Below are positions 8,757-18,537 of a DNA stretch of 64,000 bases, piece by piece. This stretch comes from Accumulibacter sp. GTDB lineage: Bacteria > Pseudomonadota > Gammaproteobacteria > Burkholderiales > Rhodocyclaceae. The translations under genes were made by a program, and so were the position numbers. The notes beneath the pieces are model-generated. The model did no database searches, was not told the origin of the DNA, and worked only from the letters and a program-made list of their open reading frames with translations. The DNA lies in NCBI GenBank assembly GCA_024235715.1, contig JACKLW010000017.1:1-64000 (forward strand), read 5' to 3'. Position 1 is the first letter of the stretch; each line of letters begins with the position of its first letter.

Positions 8757-10052
8757 ATGAAACACGCGGCAGACACCAGAGATGCACAAGCGATGACCGA
8801 CAATGCCTTGCAGAACGCCTTCCTCTTCCGCCAGCCGATCCTCAACCGCCAGCAGGAGATTGCCGGCTACCAGCTATCGTTCCGTAGTGGCGAGGAACTC
8901 GCCGACGCCGGCGACTACGGGCTCCGCGGCGCCGGCGCACCTCTCTGTGCCGCCTATTCCGAACTCGGCATGCAGGGTGCATTGGGCAATAGCCTGGCCT
9001 TTATCGGCATCGATACCGACTTCCTGCAACAGGAGGCAATCGAGTTGCTGCCGCCGAAAGCGGTCGTCCTCGAGCTGTTGCTCGACGGCGTACCGGAAGC
9101 AAAGATCCTGACCCGTTGCCGGAAACTCGTCGAGCGCGGCTATTCGCTGGCGCTGACCAGTTATCAGGGCATCGACGACCGCAGCCGACCGCTGCTTCCC
9201 CTGGTCGCGGTGATCGAGATCGACCTCCGCCACGATGCCGACGACGGTCGTCTCGAGGACCTGGCTGGTTCTCTGCGACACCTGCCGGTCAGGCTGCTGG
9301 CGCAGGGCGTCGAGAGCCGTGAGCAGATGGAGCGCTGTCGAGGCCTCGGTTTCGCCCTGTTCCAGGGCCGCCACTTCGCGCGCGCGGAAATAGTCAGTGG
9401 CCGTCGCCTCTCGGCCGCACACGCGACGCTGATCCGCCTGTGCAACCTGGTCGGCCGCGACGTCGATACGGCGCTGATCGAGGATGCCTTCAAGCATGAA
9501 CCGGCGCTGACGCTGAACCTCTTGCGCATCGTGAACTCCGTCGGCCGCCTCGGTAACCGCTCGACGCAACCCGTGACCTCGCTGCGGCACGCGATCACCC
9601 TGCTCGGGCGGCGCCAGTTGCAGCGCTGGCTGTCACTGCTGCTGCTTGCGCCCGGCGATGAAACGGCCGACCCAACCCGCTCGCCCCTGCTGCAGGTCGC
9701 AGCCCTGCGTGGACGCATGATGGAGTTGCTGATCGAAGCCCAGAAGCCTCGCGATCACAAGCTGGCCGATCTCGCTTTCATCACCGGCATCCTGTCGATG
9801 ATGCCGTCCGCGCTCGGCCTGCCGATTGAAGAGATTCTCGAACAGATAGCCGTCGAGCGAGAGGTGGACCTGGCGCTGCGCGAGCACGAAGGTCGCCTGG
9901 GGCGCATCCTTGCGCTGCTCGAGTGCTTCGACAACGACGATGCCGCGTGCTGCGACCGGTTGTTGGCCACGATACCAGGCAGTTTCGACCGGCAGACGCT
10001 GAACACTGGTCTTAGCGCTGCGCTGCACTGGTTGAACGGCAACGGCGACTGA
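8757..10052 (+). CDS. EAL-HDOD signalling protein with degenerate EAL domain
   Basis: A protein of about 431 residues with an N-terminal EAL-like domain (start FLFRQPILNRQQEIAGYQLSF) and a C-terminal HDOD domain (about residues 215-400, NLLRIVNSVGRLGNRS...LGRRQLQRWLSLLLL). This is the YuxH-type architecture. The canonical E-x-L signature and most metal-binding acidic residues of active phosphodiesterases are not evident, so it is more likely a c-di-GMP sensor or scaffold than an enzyme. The ATG at 8757 has GAGG only two bases upstream; the ATG at 8793 (MTDNALQN) is an equally good start. Confidence 0.85.
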   Translation: MKHAADTRDAQAMTDNALQNAFLFRQPILNRQQEIAGYQLSFRSGEELADAGDYGLRGAGAPLCAAYSELGMQGALGNSLAFIGIDTDFLQQEAIELLPPKAVVLELLLDGVPEAKILTRCRKLVERGYSLALTSYQGIDDRSRPLLPLVAVIEIDLRHDADDGRLEDLAGSLRHLPVRLLAQGVESREQMERCRGLGFALFQGRHFARAEIVSGRRLSAAHATLIRLCNLVGRDVDTALIEDAFKHEPALTLNLLRIVNSVGRLGNRSTQPVTSLRHAITLLGRRQLQRWLSLLLLAPGDETADPTRSPLLQVAALRGRMMELLIEAQKPRDHKLADLAFITGILSMMPSALGLPIEEILEQIAVEREVDLALREHEGRLGRILALLECFDNDDAACCDRLLATIPGSFDRQTLNTGLSAALHWLNGNGD

Positions 10053-10112
10053 ACGGATGATGGCGCCGCCCTGCTCCGGCTGGTCGCCGGTCACGCGCGG
10101 TGCATACGCGAT

Positions 10113-11600
10113 TCATCGCGGATGCAGCCACTTGGGAAGGAAGGAGTAGGGGTCGGTCTGTGCCGACGCGTCCCAGGTAACATCCAGCTGCTGCAGTTTT
10201 GCCGCGAGATGGCCATCCTTGAGACGGTCGAAAACATCGGTACAACCGCCCACGAACTCACCGCCGATGAAGATTTGCGGCAGAGTGTCCCATCCGGTCC
10301 GGCTCTTGAGAACCGCACGTATCGCCCCGCCACGGTTGCCTGCCTGGTAAGCCACCGAATCGAGATCCACCGAGGTGAAGGCTATGCCGTAGTGGGCGAA
10401 CGCTTTCCTTACCGACCAGCAGAACTCGCACCACTCGAGGGCAAACATGACCACCGGGTGGTTCCTGTCACCGATCAGTGCATCGACTTCACGCACGGCC
10501 GTATCGTCGAGAGCGCTTGACTGGGCCGCTTCGGCAGGCGCCGCCACAGGGGCGACGTCGAAGCGGTAACCGGGAGTCGATGTCGACAGTTCCATCTCTT
10601 CATCGGTCATTTCGACAGCCACGGCGTCGAACAGGGGGGTCGACAGATAGCGTTCGCCGGTGTCCGGCAGCATGCACAGGATGTTTGCGCCCTTCGCGGC
10701 CGATTGCGCAAGCTTCAAGGCGCCAGCGAAGGTCGCGCCAGCCGAGATGCCGACGAAAATGCCCTCCTTCGTCGCCAGATCGCTCGCGCAACGTAGCGCG
10801 TCGTTGCCGGCCACCGCCACGAAGCCATCGATGCCGTTTGCAGCACTCACCTCTTCGACCAGTCCGGGGATGAAATCGGGAGACCATCCCTGCATCATGT
10901 GGGGCCTGAAGAGTGGATGGCTGCCGCTCACCGAACCATCGCCATTGCGCGCCTGAGCGATACCGCTGGCCAACATCGGCGAGTTGTCCGGTTCGCAGAC
11001 GATGATTCGCGTGTGCGGGCTTTTCTCCCTGAGCACGCGCGAAACGCCGTTCAGGGTGCCCCCCGTACCGAAACCGGTAACCCAGAAGTCGAGCCGGACA
11101 TCCGCGAAGTCGTCGAGGATTTCCACTGCCGTGGTTCTGGCGTGGGTCTCGGCGTTGGCCGGGTTCTCGAACTGTCGCGACTGCCACCAGCCATGCGTCC
11201 TGGCCAGCTCTTCGGCTTTCGCCACCATTCCCGTTCCTTTCTGCGCGGCCGGCGTAAGAACCACCCTGGCGCCCAGGAACCGCATCAGCTTGCGCCGCTC
11301 GACGCTGAAGTTCTCGGCCATCGTGACCACCAGCGGATAGCCCTTCTGCGCACAGACCATGGCCAGTCCGATACCGGTATTGCCACTGGTCGCCTCGACG
11401 ATGGTCTGCCCCGGCCTGAGTTCACCGCGACGCTCGGCGTCTTCGATGACACCGAGGGCCAGCCTGTCCTTTACCGAACCCATCGGATTGAAGGATTCAA
11501 GCTTCACGTAGAGGTTTACACCGGCGGGCGCCAGGCGGTTGATGCGCACGACCGGCGTGTTGCCGATGGTGCCAAGGATGCTGTCGAAGCGCTTGCCCAT
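10113..11600 (-). CDS. cysteine synthase fused to a C-terminal glutaredoxin domain
   Basis: A 495-residue two-domain protein. Residues 1 to about 325 are a cysteine synthase (O-acetylserine sulfhydrylase, PLP fold II) with the cofactor lysine at K44 (GSVKDR) and the substrate loop TSGNTG at 71-76. Residues about 375-475 are a glutaredoxin with active site CEFC (391-394), the cis-proline region TLPQIFIGG and the GG motif. A linker rich in Ala and Ser separates them, and about 20 residues follow the glutaredoxin. Cytoplasmic cysteine formation coupled to thiol redox is inferred. The ATG at 11600 has an AGGAG site; upstream codons in the open frame lack support. Confidence 0.93.
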   Translation of the reverse strand: MGKRFDSILGTIGNTPVVRINRLAPAGVNLYVKLESFNPMGSVKDRLALGVIEDAERRGELRPGQTIVEATSGNTGIGLAMVCAQKGYPLVVTMAENFSVERRKLMRFLGARVVLTPAAQKGTGMVAKAEELARTHGWWQSRQFENPANAETHARTTAVEILDDFADVRLDFWVTGFGTGGTLNGVSRVLREKSPHTRIIVCEPDNSPMLASGIAQARNGDGSVSGSHPLFRPHMMQGWSPDFIPGLVEEVSAANGIDGFVAVAGNDALRCASDLATKEGIFVGISAGATFAGALKLAQSAAKGANILCMLPDTGERYLSTPLFDAVAVEMTDEEMELSTSTPGYRFDVAPVAAPAEAAQSSALDDTAVREVDALIGDRNHPVVMFALEWCEFCWSVRKAFAHYGIAFTSVDLDSVAYQAGNRGGAIRAVLKSRTGWDTLPQIFIGGEFVGGCTDVFDRLKDGHLAAKLQQLDVTWDASAQTDPYSFLPKWLHPR

Positions 11601-11760
11601 ATCCGTGTTCTCCTCGCTGGTTGACCGGCTCAGTGTACCGACTGGAAGGAGAACAGGAAATTCAATTGCCGCCACAGGGCTTGATGCTTTTTTCGACTGT
11701 GGCCGAAGAGCGCGCTGCCTGGCGAAGAAAAAAGCGTCGGAAGGAGTTCGCTGGCAGGCT
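11601..11760. other. intergenic region upstream of the cysteine synthase fusion
   Basis: About 160 bp between two leftward genes. It should hold the promoter of the cysteine synthase-glutaredoxin gene, but no convincing sigma70 pair was found by eye. The sequence is more A/T-rich than its left flank, which continues into the two genes to the right. Confidence 0.4.
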
Positions 11761-12546
11761 TCAGACCCGTCGATTCTTATGCACCAGGCGTTTGACTATG
11801 GCGCGCACCAGCTTCCTTGATTCCACACTCAGACGCTCTTCGTTGCGATAGGCAAGGAAGAATCTCAGGCGATCCGTCCGCGACCATCCTTCGGCGCAGC
11901 GATACAGGGAATACAGGTCGCGGGTGGTGATGATCGACCGGATGGGCCGCCACTTTGCTTTTTCCAGATCGATCAGGCGCGCGTCAGTGGCCCCGCCAGG
12001 ACCTTCCTTGACGAATATATGCTTCAGGTACAGGCAGTTATGTTGCAGGTGTGCGTCGTGCATGTGGCGCAGCGTCGTGGCAACCCGGGCAACCAACTGC
12101 CTGCGCCGGCTCTTGCCAAGCCGGCTTATTGGCTGGTAGCACTGCGCATCGAAGGGCTGATAGCCTTCGAGTTCCCGGGTTACGACAATTGCCCGCAACT
12201 TGCCGGTAACGGTCTTCTGGCAATAGTAGATCGGTTCCAGCGTCGGAACGCCAAGCTTGCGGAAGTTGAGGATGTTTCTGAACTCTCTCTCGAAAGTCGC
12301 CGTGAGCCTGAAAAAATTCCGCCATGAGCGAAAGAAGTGATTTTCCTGGCGCTTGATGAAGACCCCGGCACTTCCGCCATCAGGAAGGGCAATGCTGGTC
12401 TTGACGACACCGCTCCAGCCACCTCGCCGATAGTTTGGCGGCTCGAACCAGTCCTCCTTGTTCAGCGCCCACAGGGCTTCGAAGCTATCCAGATGGTTGT
12501 GCTGAAGTATGGGCAACCAGGCATCGTTGATGTATTCCTTGAGCAC
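11761..12546 (-). CDS. lipopolysaccharide-kinase (InaA/Kdo kinase) family protein
   Basis: A 261-residue protein of the protein-kinase-like InaA/WaaP/KdkA group. Visible kinase features are a lysine in GVFIKRQ, a catalytic-loop-like RHMHDAHLQHNCLYLKHIFV (a H-x-D-x5-N arrangement with an additional histidine) and a metal-site DLEKA where the DFG motif would be. Family members phosphorylate lipopolysaccharide core sugars in the cytoplasm. The start is GTG 12546 with a weak ribosome binding site. It lies 15 bp after the methyltransferase gene, so the two are probably one unit. No core-biosynthesis gene is adjacent; waaF lies about 6 kb away. Confidence 0.83.
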   Translation of the reverse strand: MLKEYINDAWLPILQHNHLDSFEALWALNKEDWFEPPNYRRGGWSGVVKTSIALPDGGSAGVFIKRQENHFFRSWRNFFRLTATFEREFRNILNFRKLGVPTLEPIYYCQKTVTGKLRAIVVTRELEGYQPFDAQCYQPISRLGKSRRRQLVARVATTLRHMHDAHLQHNCLYLKHIFVKEGPGGATDARLIDLEKAKWRPIRSIITTRDLYSLYRCAEGWSRTDRLRFFLAYRNEERLSVESRKLVRAIVKRLVHKNRRV

Positions 12547-12561
12547 GGTCGATGACGCCGG

Positions 12562-13293
12562 TCAGATCTTCTTGAGCACGTAAGTGCGCCACATGTGGTA
12601 ATACCTCATGAAATCAAGGGCGGCGTCGACTCTGAAGCCACTGTCCTGAAACTCCTGCTCGATCCGTTTTGCCGGAATCACCAGACGGTTCTGGTACTGA
12701 TGCGCGTCCCGGGCTTTCTCGCGCCGACTTCTGACCCAGGCCTTGTAATTGCCATCAACCCAGAGTGAAATGATCACCGAACTGGATGCCACCCGGTGGA
12801 ACTCCCTGAGCAGCGTCAGGCGGTCTTCGGCTTTCGCCAGATGGTGCACAAAGCGAATGCAGAACACGCATTCCACGAAATCGTCAGGCACCGGCAAACT
12901 GAAGGCGGACGCCTGGAAGGAGGACTGGATACGCTTGCTGATCTCGGCAGGACGATACCTGAGGCCCGCATCAATCATGTTCTGGCTGTAGTCACTGGCA
13001 TGAATGATGCGTTCCGGCTGCTCCGCCAGTACATCCCAGAACCTGCCCGTGCCACACGGTGCATCGAGCACCGATTTCGGCTCGCCGGCGATTTTCAGCG
13101 CTTTTCTGGCAATCTGATGATCGCGCCAGTTGGAAAGCTTTCGCCAGAATTCGTTTTCGTGCTTGTCAAAATAATACTTGGCATGCGCTTCATCATACTT
13201 CTGCGAAAACTCTAGATCGGGGACGGGCTGGTTTTCCATGGTCTGGTCTTGACAAGCCCCTGCGGGACTTTGCTGAGCGGGAAAGGCCATCAT
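12562..13293 (-). CDS. class I SAM-dependent methyltransferase
   Basis: A 243-residue protein with a Rossmann-type SAM site: motif I VLDAPCGTGRFW, an acidic motif II region HASDYSQNMI, and CVFCIRFVHHL as the post-III strand. The substrate is not deducible; pairing with a lipopolysaccharide-kinase-like gene suggests an envelope glycolipid or similar target (inference). Two starts are possible: ATG 13293 and ATG 13239 (MENQPV). A perfect TATAAT on the minus strand at 13297-13292 would place transcription at about the first ATG, favouring the second, but no matching -35 box was found. Confidence 0.85.
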   Translation of the reverse strand: MMAFPAQQSPAGACQDQTMENQPVPDLEFSQKYDEAHAKYYFDKHENEFWRKLSNWRDHQIARKALKIAGEPKSVLDAPCGTGRFWDVLAEQPERIIHASDYSQNMIDAGLRYRPAEISKRIQSSFQASAFSLPVPDDFVECVFCIRFVHHLAKAEDRLTLLREFHRVASSSVIISLWVDGNYKAWVRSRREKARDAHQYQNRLVIPAKRIEQEFQDSGFRVDAALDFMRYYHMWRTYVLKKI

Positions 13294-13396
13294 TATAGGT
13301 CAAGAAAGCACGGCTCCGGAGTGACGGCCGGTTGTCCAGCGGCAAGGCCGGCTGCCGCTGCGCAAGCGTCCCGTGGAACCGTGCCGCTCGGCGTCT

Positions 13397-13888
13397 TCAG
13401 ACACCGCCGCGGCGCGCCAGCCAGTCACCGACCGCCAGCCCGGTGCCGAAATCCCAGGCCCTGAGTTTCTCTGGTGCGATCAGGCGGAACTCGGCAAGTT
13501 CCTCGTTGAGGTGAATCTCGCCACGGCCGACGACGTGATAGGCGATGATCACCTCATGCTTGCGAGCAAACGGGTAGACGCCGATCAGCGTCGTCGCGAC
13601 GGCATCGAGGCCCAGTTCTTCCTTGACCTCACGCACGACTCCGGCGCTCGGATGTTCCCCGCGTTCGAGAAACCCGGTGATCAGGCCGAAGGCGCCCTCG
13701 GCCCAGGCCCGGTTACGCGCCAGCACGATGCGGCCGCGGCACTCGACCAACGCCGCAAGCACCGGCAACGGGTTGTCCCAATGCACGAAACCACAGCCGG
13801 CTTGGCAGACAAGGCGCCGCAAGCCGCCCTCGTGGCGGCCTTCGAGCGGAGCGGCGCAACAGGGGCAGAACTGCCAGGTGCCGGTCAC
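13397..13888 (-). CDS. Nudix hydrolase with N-terminal zinc ribbon
   Basis: A 163-residue Nudix enzyme. The N-terminus has two cysteine pairs (CPCC and CQAGC, residues 8-32) forming a likely zinc ribbon, as in NudC-like NADH pyrophosphatases, followed by FVHWDNPLPV. The Nudix box is complete: G-F-L-E-R-G-E, seven residues, R-E-V-K-E-E-L-G-L. The protein is shorter than NudC and the substrate is not assigned. The start is GTG 13888, overlapping the stop of the threonine aldolase gene (GTGA), so expression should be coupled to it. Confidence 0.88.
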   Translation of the reverse strand: MTGTWQFCPCCAAPLEGRHEGGLRRLVCQAGCGFVHWDNPLPVLAALVECRGRIVLARNRAWAEGAFGLITGFLERGEHPSAGVVREVKEELGLDAVATTLIGVYPFARKHEVIIAYHVVGRGEIHLNEELAEFRLIAPEKLRAWDFGTGLAVGDWLARRGGV

Positions 13889-14916
13889 GGCGTTTCCGAC
13901 AACTCGCGCACGTCTTCCAGCAGGCGATCAACTGTTTCCGGCGCCGTGTCCCAGGCACACATGAAGCGCGCGCCGCCGGCACCTATGAAGGTGTAGAAGA
14001 GCCAGCCGCGCGCCCGCAGGCCCTGCTCAACCAGGGCCGGCAGGTGTACGAATACGCCATTGGCGTCGACCGGAAAAAGCATCTGCAGACCGGCAACATC
14101 CGCCAGTCCGCGCGCCAGGCGCCGCGCCATTGCATTGGCATGCGCGGCGTGTCGCAACCAGGCGTCCTTTTCGAGAATCCCGAGCCAGGGTGCGGAAAGA
14201 AAGCGCATCTTCGACGCCAGCTGGCCGGCCTGCTTGCAGCGATAGGCGAAATCGTCGGCCAGCCGGCGGTCGAAGAAGACCACCGCCTCGCCCACTGGAA
14301 GGCCCATCTTGGTACCGCCGAAGCAGAGCACATCGACGCCTGCGCGCCAGGTCAGGTCGGCCGGGGCGATGCCGAGGGCGGCAACTGCGTTGGCAAAACG
14401 CGCGCCATCCATATGCACGCGCAGGCCCAGTTCGCGCGCCGTCCCGGTGATCGACCGCAGTTCATCCGGACGGTAGACGGTGCCTACCTCGCTGGCCTGG
14501 GTCAGCGTTACCACCTTCGGCTTCGGGTAGTGGATGTCGCTGCGCCGAGTCACCACGTCAGTGATCGCCGCCGGCGTCAGCTTGCCATGCTCGCCGGCGA
14601 CCGCCAGCAGCCTGGCGCCGTTGGAGAAGAACTGCGGCGCGCCGCATTCGTCGGTCTCGACATGCGCCAGCTGGTGACAGATGACGCTGTGGTAAGACTG
14701 GCAGAGCGCGGCGAGCGCCAGCGAGTTGGCCGCCGTGCCGTTGAAGACGAAATAGACGTCGCAGTCGGTCTCGAACACTTCGCGCAAGCGGTCCGCGACG
14801 CGCAGCGTCCACTCGTCGTCGCCGTACGAACGGACGTGGCCGTCGTTGGCCGCGAGCAATGCAGCCAGCGCCTCCGGGCAGATGCCGGCATAATTGTCAC
14901 TCGCAAAGTGCTGCAT
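13885..14916 (-). CDS. ltaE: low-specificity L-threonine aldolase
   Basis: A 343-residue fold-type I PLP enzyme of the beta-eliminating lyase / threonine aldolase family, splitting threonine or allo-threonine to glycine and acetaldehyde. Marks are the N-terminal SDNYAGICPEAL, substrate-loop histidine region HVETDECGAP, the cofactor aspartate in LRVHMDGARFANA and the PLP lysine in FGGTKMGLPVGEAV. The fit to the family is good, but exact activity (threonine, allo-threonine or phenylserine) cannot be read. The ATG at 14916 follows an AGGGCGAG site. Downstream it is coupled to the Nudix gene. Confidence 0.92.
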   Translation of the reverse strand: MQHFASDNYAGICPEALAALLAANDGHVRSYGDDEWTLRVADRLREVFETDCDVYFVFNGTAANSLALAALCQSYHSVICHQLAHVETDECGAPQFFSNGARLLAVAGEHGKLTPAAITDVVTRRSDIHYPKPKVVTLTQASEVGTVYRPDELRSITGTARELGLRVHMDGARFANAVAALGIAPADLTWRAGVDVLCFGGTKMGLPVGEAVVFFDRRLADDFAYRCKQAGQLASKMRFLSAPWLGILEKDAWLRHAAHANAMARRLARGLADVAGLQMLFPVDANGVFVHLPALVEQGLRARGWLFYTFIGAGGARFMCAWDTAPETVDRLLEDVRELSETP

Positions 14917-15009
14917 GGCTCGCCCTGTTTCGCTTTCCGATCAATCGGGTGGCAGAAAGCGGCCTGCGCCCCCCGCGGGCCAGGCCGACCGGAGTCCGGA
15001 CTGCGGATC

Positions 15010-17655
15010 TTACAGCCGCTGCTCGACCCACGCGGAAACCGAGGCCAGCGCTGCCGGCAGTTTCGCCGGTTCATTGCCACCGGCCTGCGCCATGTCCGGG
15101 CGGCCACCGCCTTTGCCGCCCACCTGGCGGGCGACCATATTCACCAGTTCACCGGCCCTGATCTTGCCGGTCAGATCGGCGGTGACGCCGGCGATCAGCG
15201 TCACCTTGCCGTCGCCGGTCGACGCGAGCACGACGGCGGCACTCTTCAGCTTGTCGCGCAGTTTGTCGACCGCGGAACGCAGGGCATTGACGTCGGCGCC
15301 TTCCATGAGCGCCGCGAGCACCTTGGCGCCCCCGACGTCGACCGCCTGCGCGAGCATGTCGTCGCCTTGCGCGGATGCCAGTCTTGCTTTGAGACGAGCC
15401 AACTCCTTCTCAAGGTCATAGACCCTGCCCTTCAACTTAAGGACCTGCGTTCGACCGATTTCTACTGTTGCAGAGTTAAAACCGAGTTCCATCGCCATGT
15501 GACTAAACTCGGCATCCAGTGTCTGAAAACGCGCCAGCGCTTTATCGCCGGTGACCGCCTCGACGCGGCGGATGCCGGCGGCAACGCCGGTTTCGGAGAC
15601 GATCTTGAAGAGCCCGATATCGCCGGTACGCCGCACATGCACGCCACCGCAGAATTCAATCGAGGAACCGATGCGCAGCACCCGCACCTGGTCCCCGTAC
15701 TTCTCGCCGAAAAGCATCGTTGCCCCCGAGTTACGCGCCTCGTCGATGGCCATGACGCGCGCCTCGGCGGCAGCATTGGCGAGAATCTCGTCATTGACGA
15801 TGCGCTCGACGCGGCGAATCTCGTCGGCACTCATCGGTGCGTTGTGGGCGAAGTCGAAACGGGTCTTCTCGGGATCGACCAGAGAGCCCTTCTGCTGCAC
15901 GTGCGTACCGAGCACCTCACGCAGGGCCTTGTGCATCAGATGCGTCGCCGAGTGATTGCGGACGATGCGCGCCCGCGCGACCGCATCGACCCTGGCGGTG
16001 ACCGTGTCGGCAACAGCGATCACACCGGTCCTGACAACGCCCTGATGACCGAAGACCGCGGCCTGGATCTTCTGCGTGTCCTCGACCGCGAAGATAGCGC
16101 GTGCGCTCTGCAGCACGCCACGATCGCCGACCTGGCCGCCGGACTCGGCGTAGAACGGCGTTTCATCGAGGACGACGACGCCGAGTTCGCCCTCCCTGAG
16201 TTCCTCCACCGGGCTGCCATCCCTGTACAGCGCCAGCACCTGGCCGTTGAACTCGAGCGCCTCGTAACCGTGGAAGGCTGTCTCCGGACCGCTGTAGTCG
16301 AGCGCAGCGGCCATCCTGAACTTGCCGGCAGCGCGCGCCTGCTCCTTCTGCTGCGCCATCGCCGCATCAAAGGCGGCGACATCGACGCTCACCCCGCGCT
16401 CGCGGCAGACGTCTGCCGTCAGATCCAGTGGAAAACCAAAGGTATCGTGCAGCTTGAAGGCCGTCGCGCCGTCGAAGACGCCGTTGCCGGTCAGTGCCGC
16501 GAGTTCGCCCTCGAGGAGGCTCATGCCGTGTTCGATGGTCTCGAAGAAGCGCACCTCTTCCTGTCGCAAGATCTCGCTGATCCGTTGCTGGTGGCTCACC
16601 AGTTCCGGATACGCCGCACCCATTTCGGCGACCAGGTCGGGCACCATGCGATGGAAGAAGGCGGCGCGCGCACCAAGCTTGTAGCCATGCCGGATGGCGC
16701 GCCTGATGATTCGCCGCAGTACGTAGCCGCGCCCCTCGTTGCCGGGAATCACCCCGTCGGCCAGCAGAAAGGAACACGCGCGGATGTGATCGGCGAGGAC
16801 CCGCAGCGACGGGCTGTCCATGTCGGCAGCAGAGGTTTCACGGGCAGCAGCGGCAATCAGCCGCACAAAGAGGTCGATTTCGTAGTTGCTGTGCACGTGC
16901 TGCAAGACCGCCGCGGTCCGTTCGAGCCCCATGCCGGTGTCTACCGACGGCTTCGGCAGCGGATGCATGACGCCGGCCTCGTCGCGGTTGAACTGCATGA
17001 AGACGTTGTTCCAGATCTCGATGTAGCGGTCACCCTCTTCATCGGGCGAGCCCGGCGGACCGCCGGCAATGCCTTCGCCATGATCGTAGAAGATCTCCGT
17101 ACACGGGCCGCAAGGGCCGGTGTCACCCATCATCCAGAAGTTGTCGGAAGCGTAGCGTGCACCCTTGTTGTCGCCGATGCGAATCACTCGCTCGGCCGGC
17201 ACGCCGATCTCGCCAGTCCAGATCGCGTAGGCTTCCTCGTCCTCGGCATAGACGGTGACCCACAGCCGATCGGCCGGGAGCCCGTACACGTCGACCAGCA
17301 ATTCCCAGGCATAGCGGATCGCATCCAGCTTGAAGTAATCGCCGAACGAGAAATTGCCGAGCATCTCGAAAAAGGTATGGTGGCGCGCCGTATAGCCGAC
17401 GTTCTCGAGGTCGTTGTGCTTGCCGCCGGCACGAACACACTTCTGCGAGGTCGTCGCACGCTGATAGGGCCGCTTGTCAAAACCGAGAAAGACGTCCTTG
17501 AACTGATTCATGCCGGCGTTCGTGAACAACAGCGTCGGGTCGGCGTGCGGCACCAGCGAACTCGATGCGACGATCTGGTGGCCCTTGGATTCGAAGAACC
17601 TGAGGAACTTCTCGCGGATTTCAGCGCTGGTCATGGCGGTGCTTTTCATCGTCAT
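15010..17655 (-). CDS. alaS: alanyl-tRNA synthetase
   Basis: A full-length 881-residue AlaRS (the usual size is about 875). The N-terminal class II catalytic domain begins [16 protein letters not shown] and includes [10 protein letters not shown] and [12 protein letters not shown]. The editing domain carries the zinc/water motifs NHSATHLMH and FCGGVHV, and the C-terminal C-Ala/oligomerisation domain ends [13 protein letters not shown]. It charges tRNA-Ala and clears mischarged Ser and Gly. ATG codons at 17655, 17649 and 17634 are all possible; the last ([10 protein letters not shown]) best matches the family. It is the last gene of the leftward run below the glycerophosphodiesterase, 138 bp away. 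Confidence 0.98.
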   Translation of the reverse strand: MTMKSTAMTSAEIREKFLRFFESKGHQIVASSSLVPHADPTLLFTNAGMNQFKDVFLGFDKRPYQRATTSQKCVRAGGKHNDLENVGYTARHHTFFEMLGNFSFGDYFKLDAIRYAWELLVDVYGLPADRLWVTVYAEDEEAYAIWTGEIGVPAERVIRIGDNKGARYASDNFWMMGDTGPCGPCTEIFYDHGEGIAGGPPGSPDEEGDRYIEIWNNVFMQFNRDEAGVMHPLPKPSVDTGMGLERTAAVLQHVHSNYEIDLFVRLIAAAARETSAADMDSPSLRVLADHIRACSFLLADGVIPGNEGRGYVLRRIIRRAIRHGYKLGARAAFFHRMVPDLVAEMGAAYPELVSHQQRISEILRQEEVRFFETIEHGMSLLEGELAALTGNGVFDGATAFKLHDTFGFPLDLTADVCRERGVSVDVAAFDAAMAQQKEQARAAGKFRMAAALDYSGPETAFHGYEALEFNGQVLALYRDGSPVEELREGELGVVVLDETPFYAESGGQVGDRGVLQSARAIFAVEDTQKIQAAVFGHQGVVRTGVIAVADTVTARVDAVARARIVRNHSATHLMHKALREVLGTHVQQKGSLVDPEKTRFDFAHNAPMSADEIRRVERIVNDEILANAAAEARVMAIDEARNSGATMLFGEKYGDQVRVLRIGSSIEFCGGVHVRRTGDIGLFKIVSETGVAAGIRRVEAVTGDKALARFQTLDAEFSHMAMELGFNSATVEIGRTQVLKLKGRVYDLEKELARLKARLASAQGDDMLAQAVDVGGAKVLAALMEGADVNALRSAVDKLRDKLKSAAVVLASTGDGKVTLIAGVTADLTGKIRAGELVNMVARQVGGKGGGRPDMAQAGGNEPAKLPAALASVSAWVEQRL

Positions 17656-17793
17656 CCATACCCCGACAGGGGTCGTTCAAAGAGCTGCGATTCTAACGTG
17701 AACGTGGACCGCTGACCGCCGAAACCGGGCCGAGCGCACCTGCAAGCAAGGGTCTGGCAGCCGGCACTGCCGACAGCCCCGGGGCAGCGGCGG

Positions 17794-18537
17794 CTAGCAG
17801 TCGCCGACGCGGTCGATACGATCGCTGAATACCGCCATCACGCCGCGCCCGAAAAGCGCCGCAGCAGCGGCGGCGTCGTTGACCGTGTAGCAGAGCACCG
17901 GAATGCCGTTTGCTCGCGCGCTGGCCAGCACTGCGTCGTCGATGAGGTCGGCATTGCAGTGCAGACTCAGCGCGGCGACCCGATTGACGGACTTCAGCCA
18001 GTCCTCTGGCGGCAGTTCATGGAGAACGCCAAGCGGCAGTTCGGGGGCCACCTCGCGCGCCGCCAGCAGCGCCTCCTCGGAAAACGAAGAAACCAGCGGC
18101 AGGTCGGCAGCGGCCCACAGTTCGCGAACGGAGCGGGCGACGACTGCACCGGTGACCGCCTCGAAGCCTGTCGCGGGCTTGATCTCGACATTGACCCGCA
18201 GCCCCAATCGCTGCGAGAGAAGCGCCGCTGATTCGAAAGTCGCCAGCGGCTCGCCGAAGAACGCCGGGTGCTGATGCGCCCCGGCGTCGAGCGTCCTCAA
18301 TGTCGCATCATTCGCCTCGCACATCCGACCGGAGCCGTCGGTCGTACGTTCGAGCGTTTCGTCGTGCAACAGCCACGGCGAACCGTCGGCCGACAGCATC
18401 ACGTCGAACTCGACTGCCCGCACGCCCATGCGGGCAGCGATGCGCAGGCCGGCCAGGCTGTTCTCCGGCGCCAGTACGCCACCACAGCGATGCGCGAAGA
18501 CGCGCGGCAGGGACCAGCCGAGCCGCGGACGAATCAC
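17794..18537 (-). CDS. ugpQ: cytoplasmic glycerophosphodiester phosphodiesterase
   Basis: A protein of about 247 residues with the GDPD barrel: FAHRCGGVLAPENSLAGL at the N-terminus (catalytic H16-R17), EFDVMLSADGSPWLLHDETLERTTDG (read in two halves, metal-binding Glu/Asp and second catalytic His) and NVEIKPA. No signal peptide is seen, so it resembles UgpQ, which cleaves deacylated phospholipid head groups to sn-glycerol 3-phosphate and an alcohol in the cytoplasm. The GTG start at 18537 overlaps the stop of the binding-protein gene (GTGA). The frame is open far upstream but that part overlaps the ugpB-like gene. Confidence 0.9.
   Translation of the reverse strand: MIRPRLGWSLPRVFAHRCGGVLAPENSLAGLRIAARMGVRAVEFDVMLSADGSPWLLHDETLERTTDGSGRMCEANDATLRTLDAGAHQHPAFFGEPLATFESAALLSQRLGLRVNVEIKPATGFEAVTGAVVARSVRELWAAADLPLVSSFSEEALLAAREVAPELPLGVLHELPPEDWLKSVNRVAALSLHCNADLIDDAVLASARANGIPVLCYTVNDAAAAAALFGRGVMAVFSDRIDRVGDC

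Noticed and set aside
6530-8845. Minus-strand frame of 771 codons opposite YheT and phosphomannomutase
   Set aside because: Antisense of two well-supported enzymes; no family-like motif.
13292-13297. TATAAT as promoter of the methyltransferase gene
   Set aside because: No -35 element at 16-18 bp; recorded only as support for a start choice.
14044-17715. Plus-strand frame of 1223 codons across ltaE and alaS
   Set aside because: Antisense of alaS and ltaE, both with full catalytic motifs; long frames of this kind are common in GC-rich DNA.
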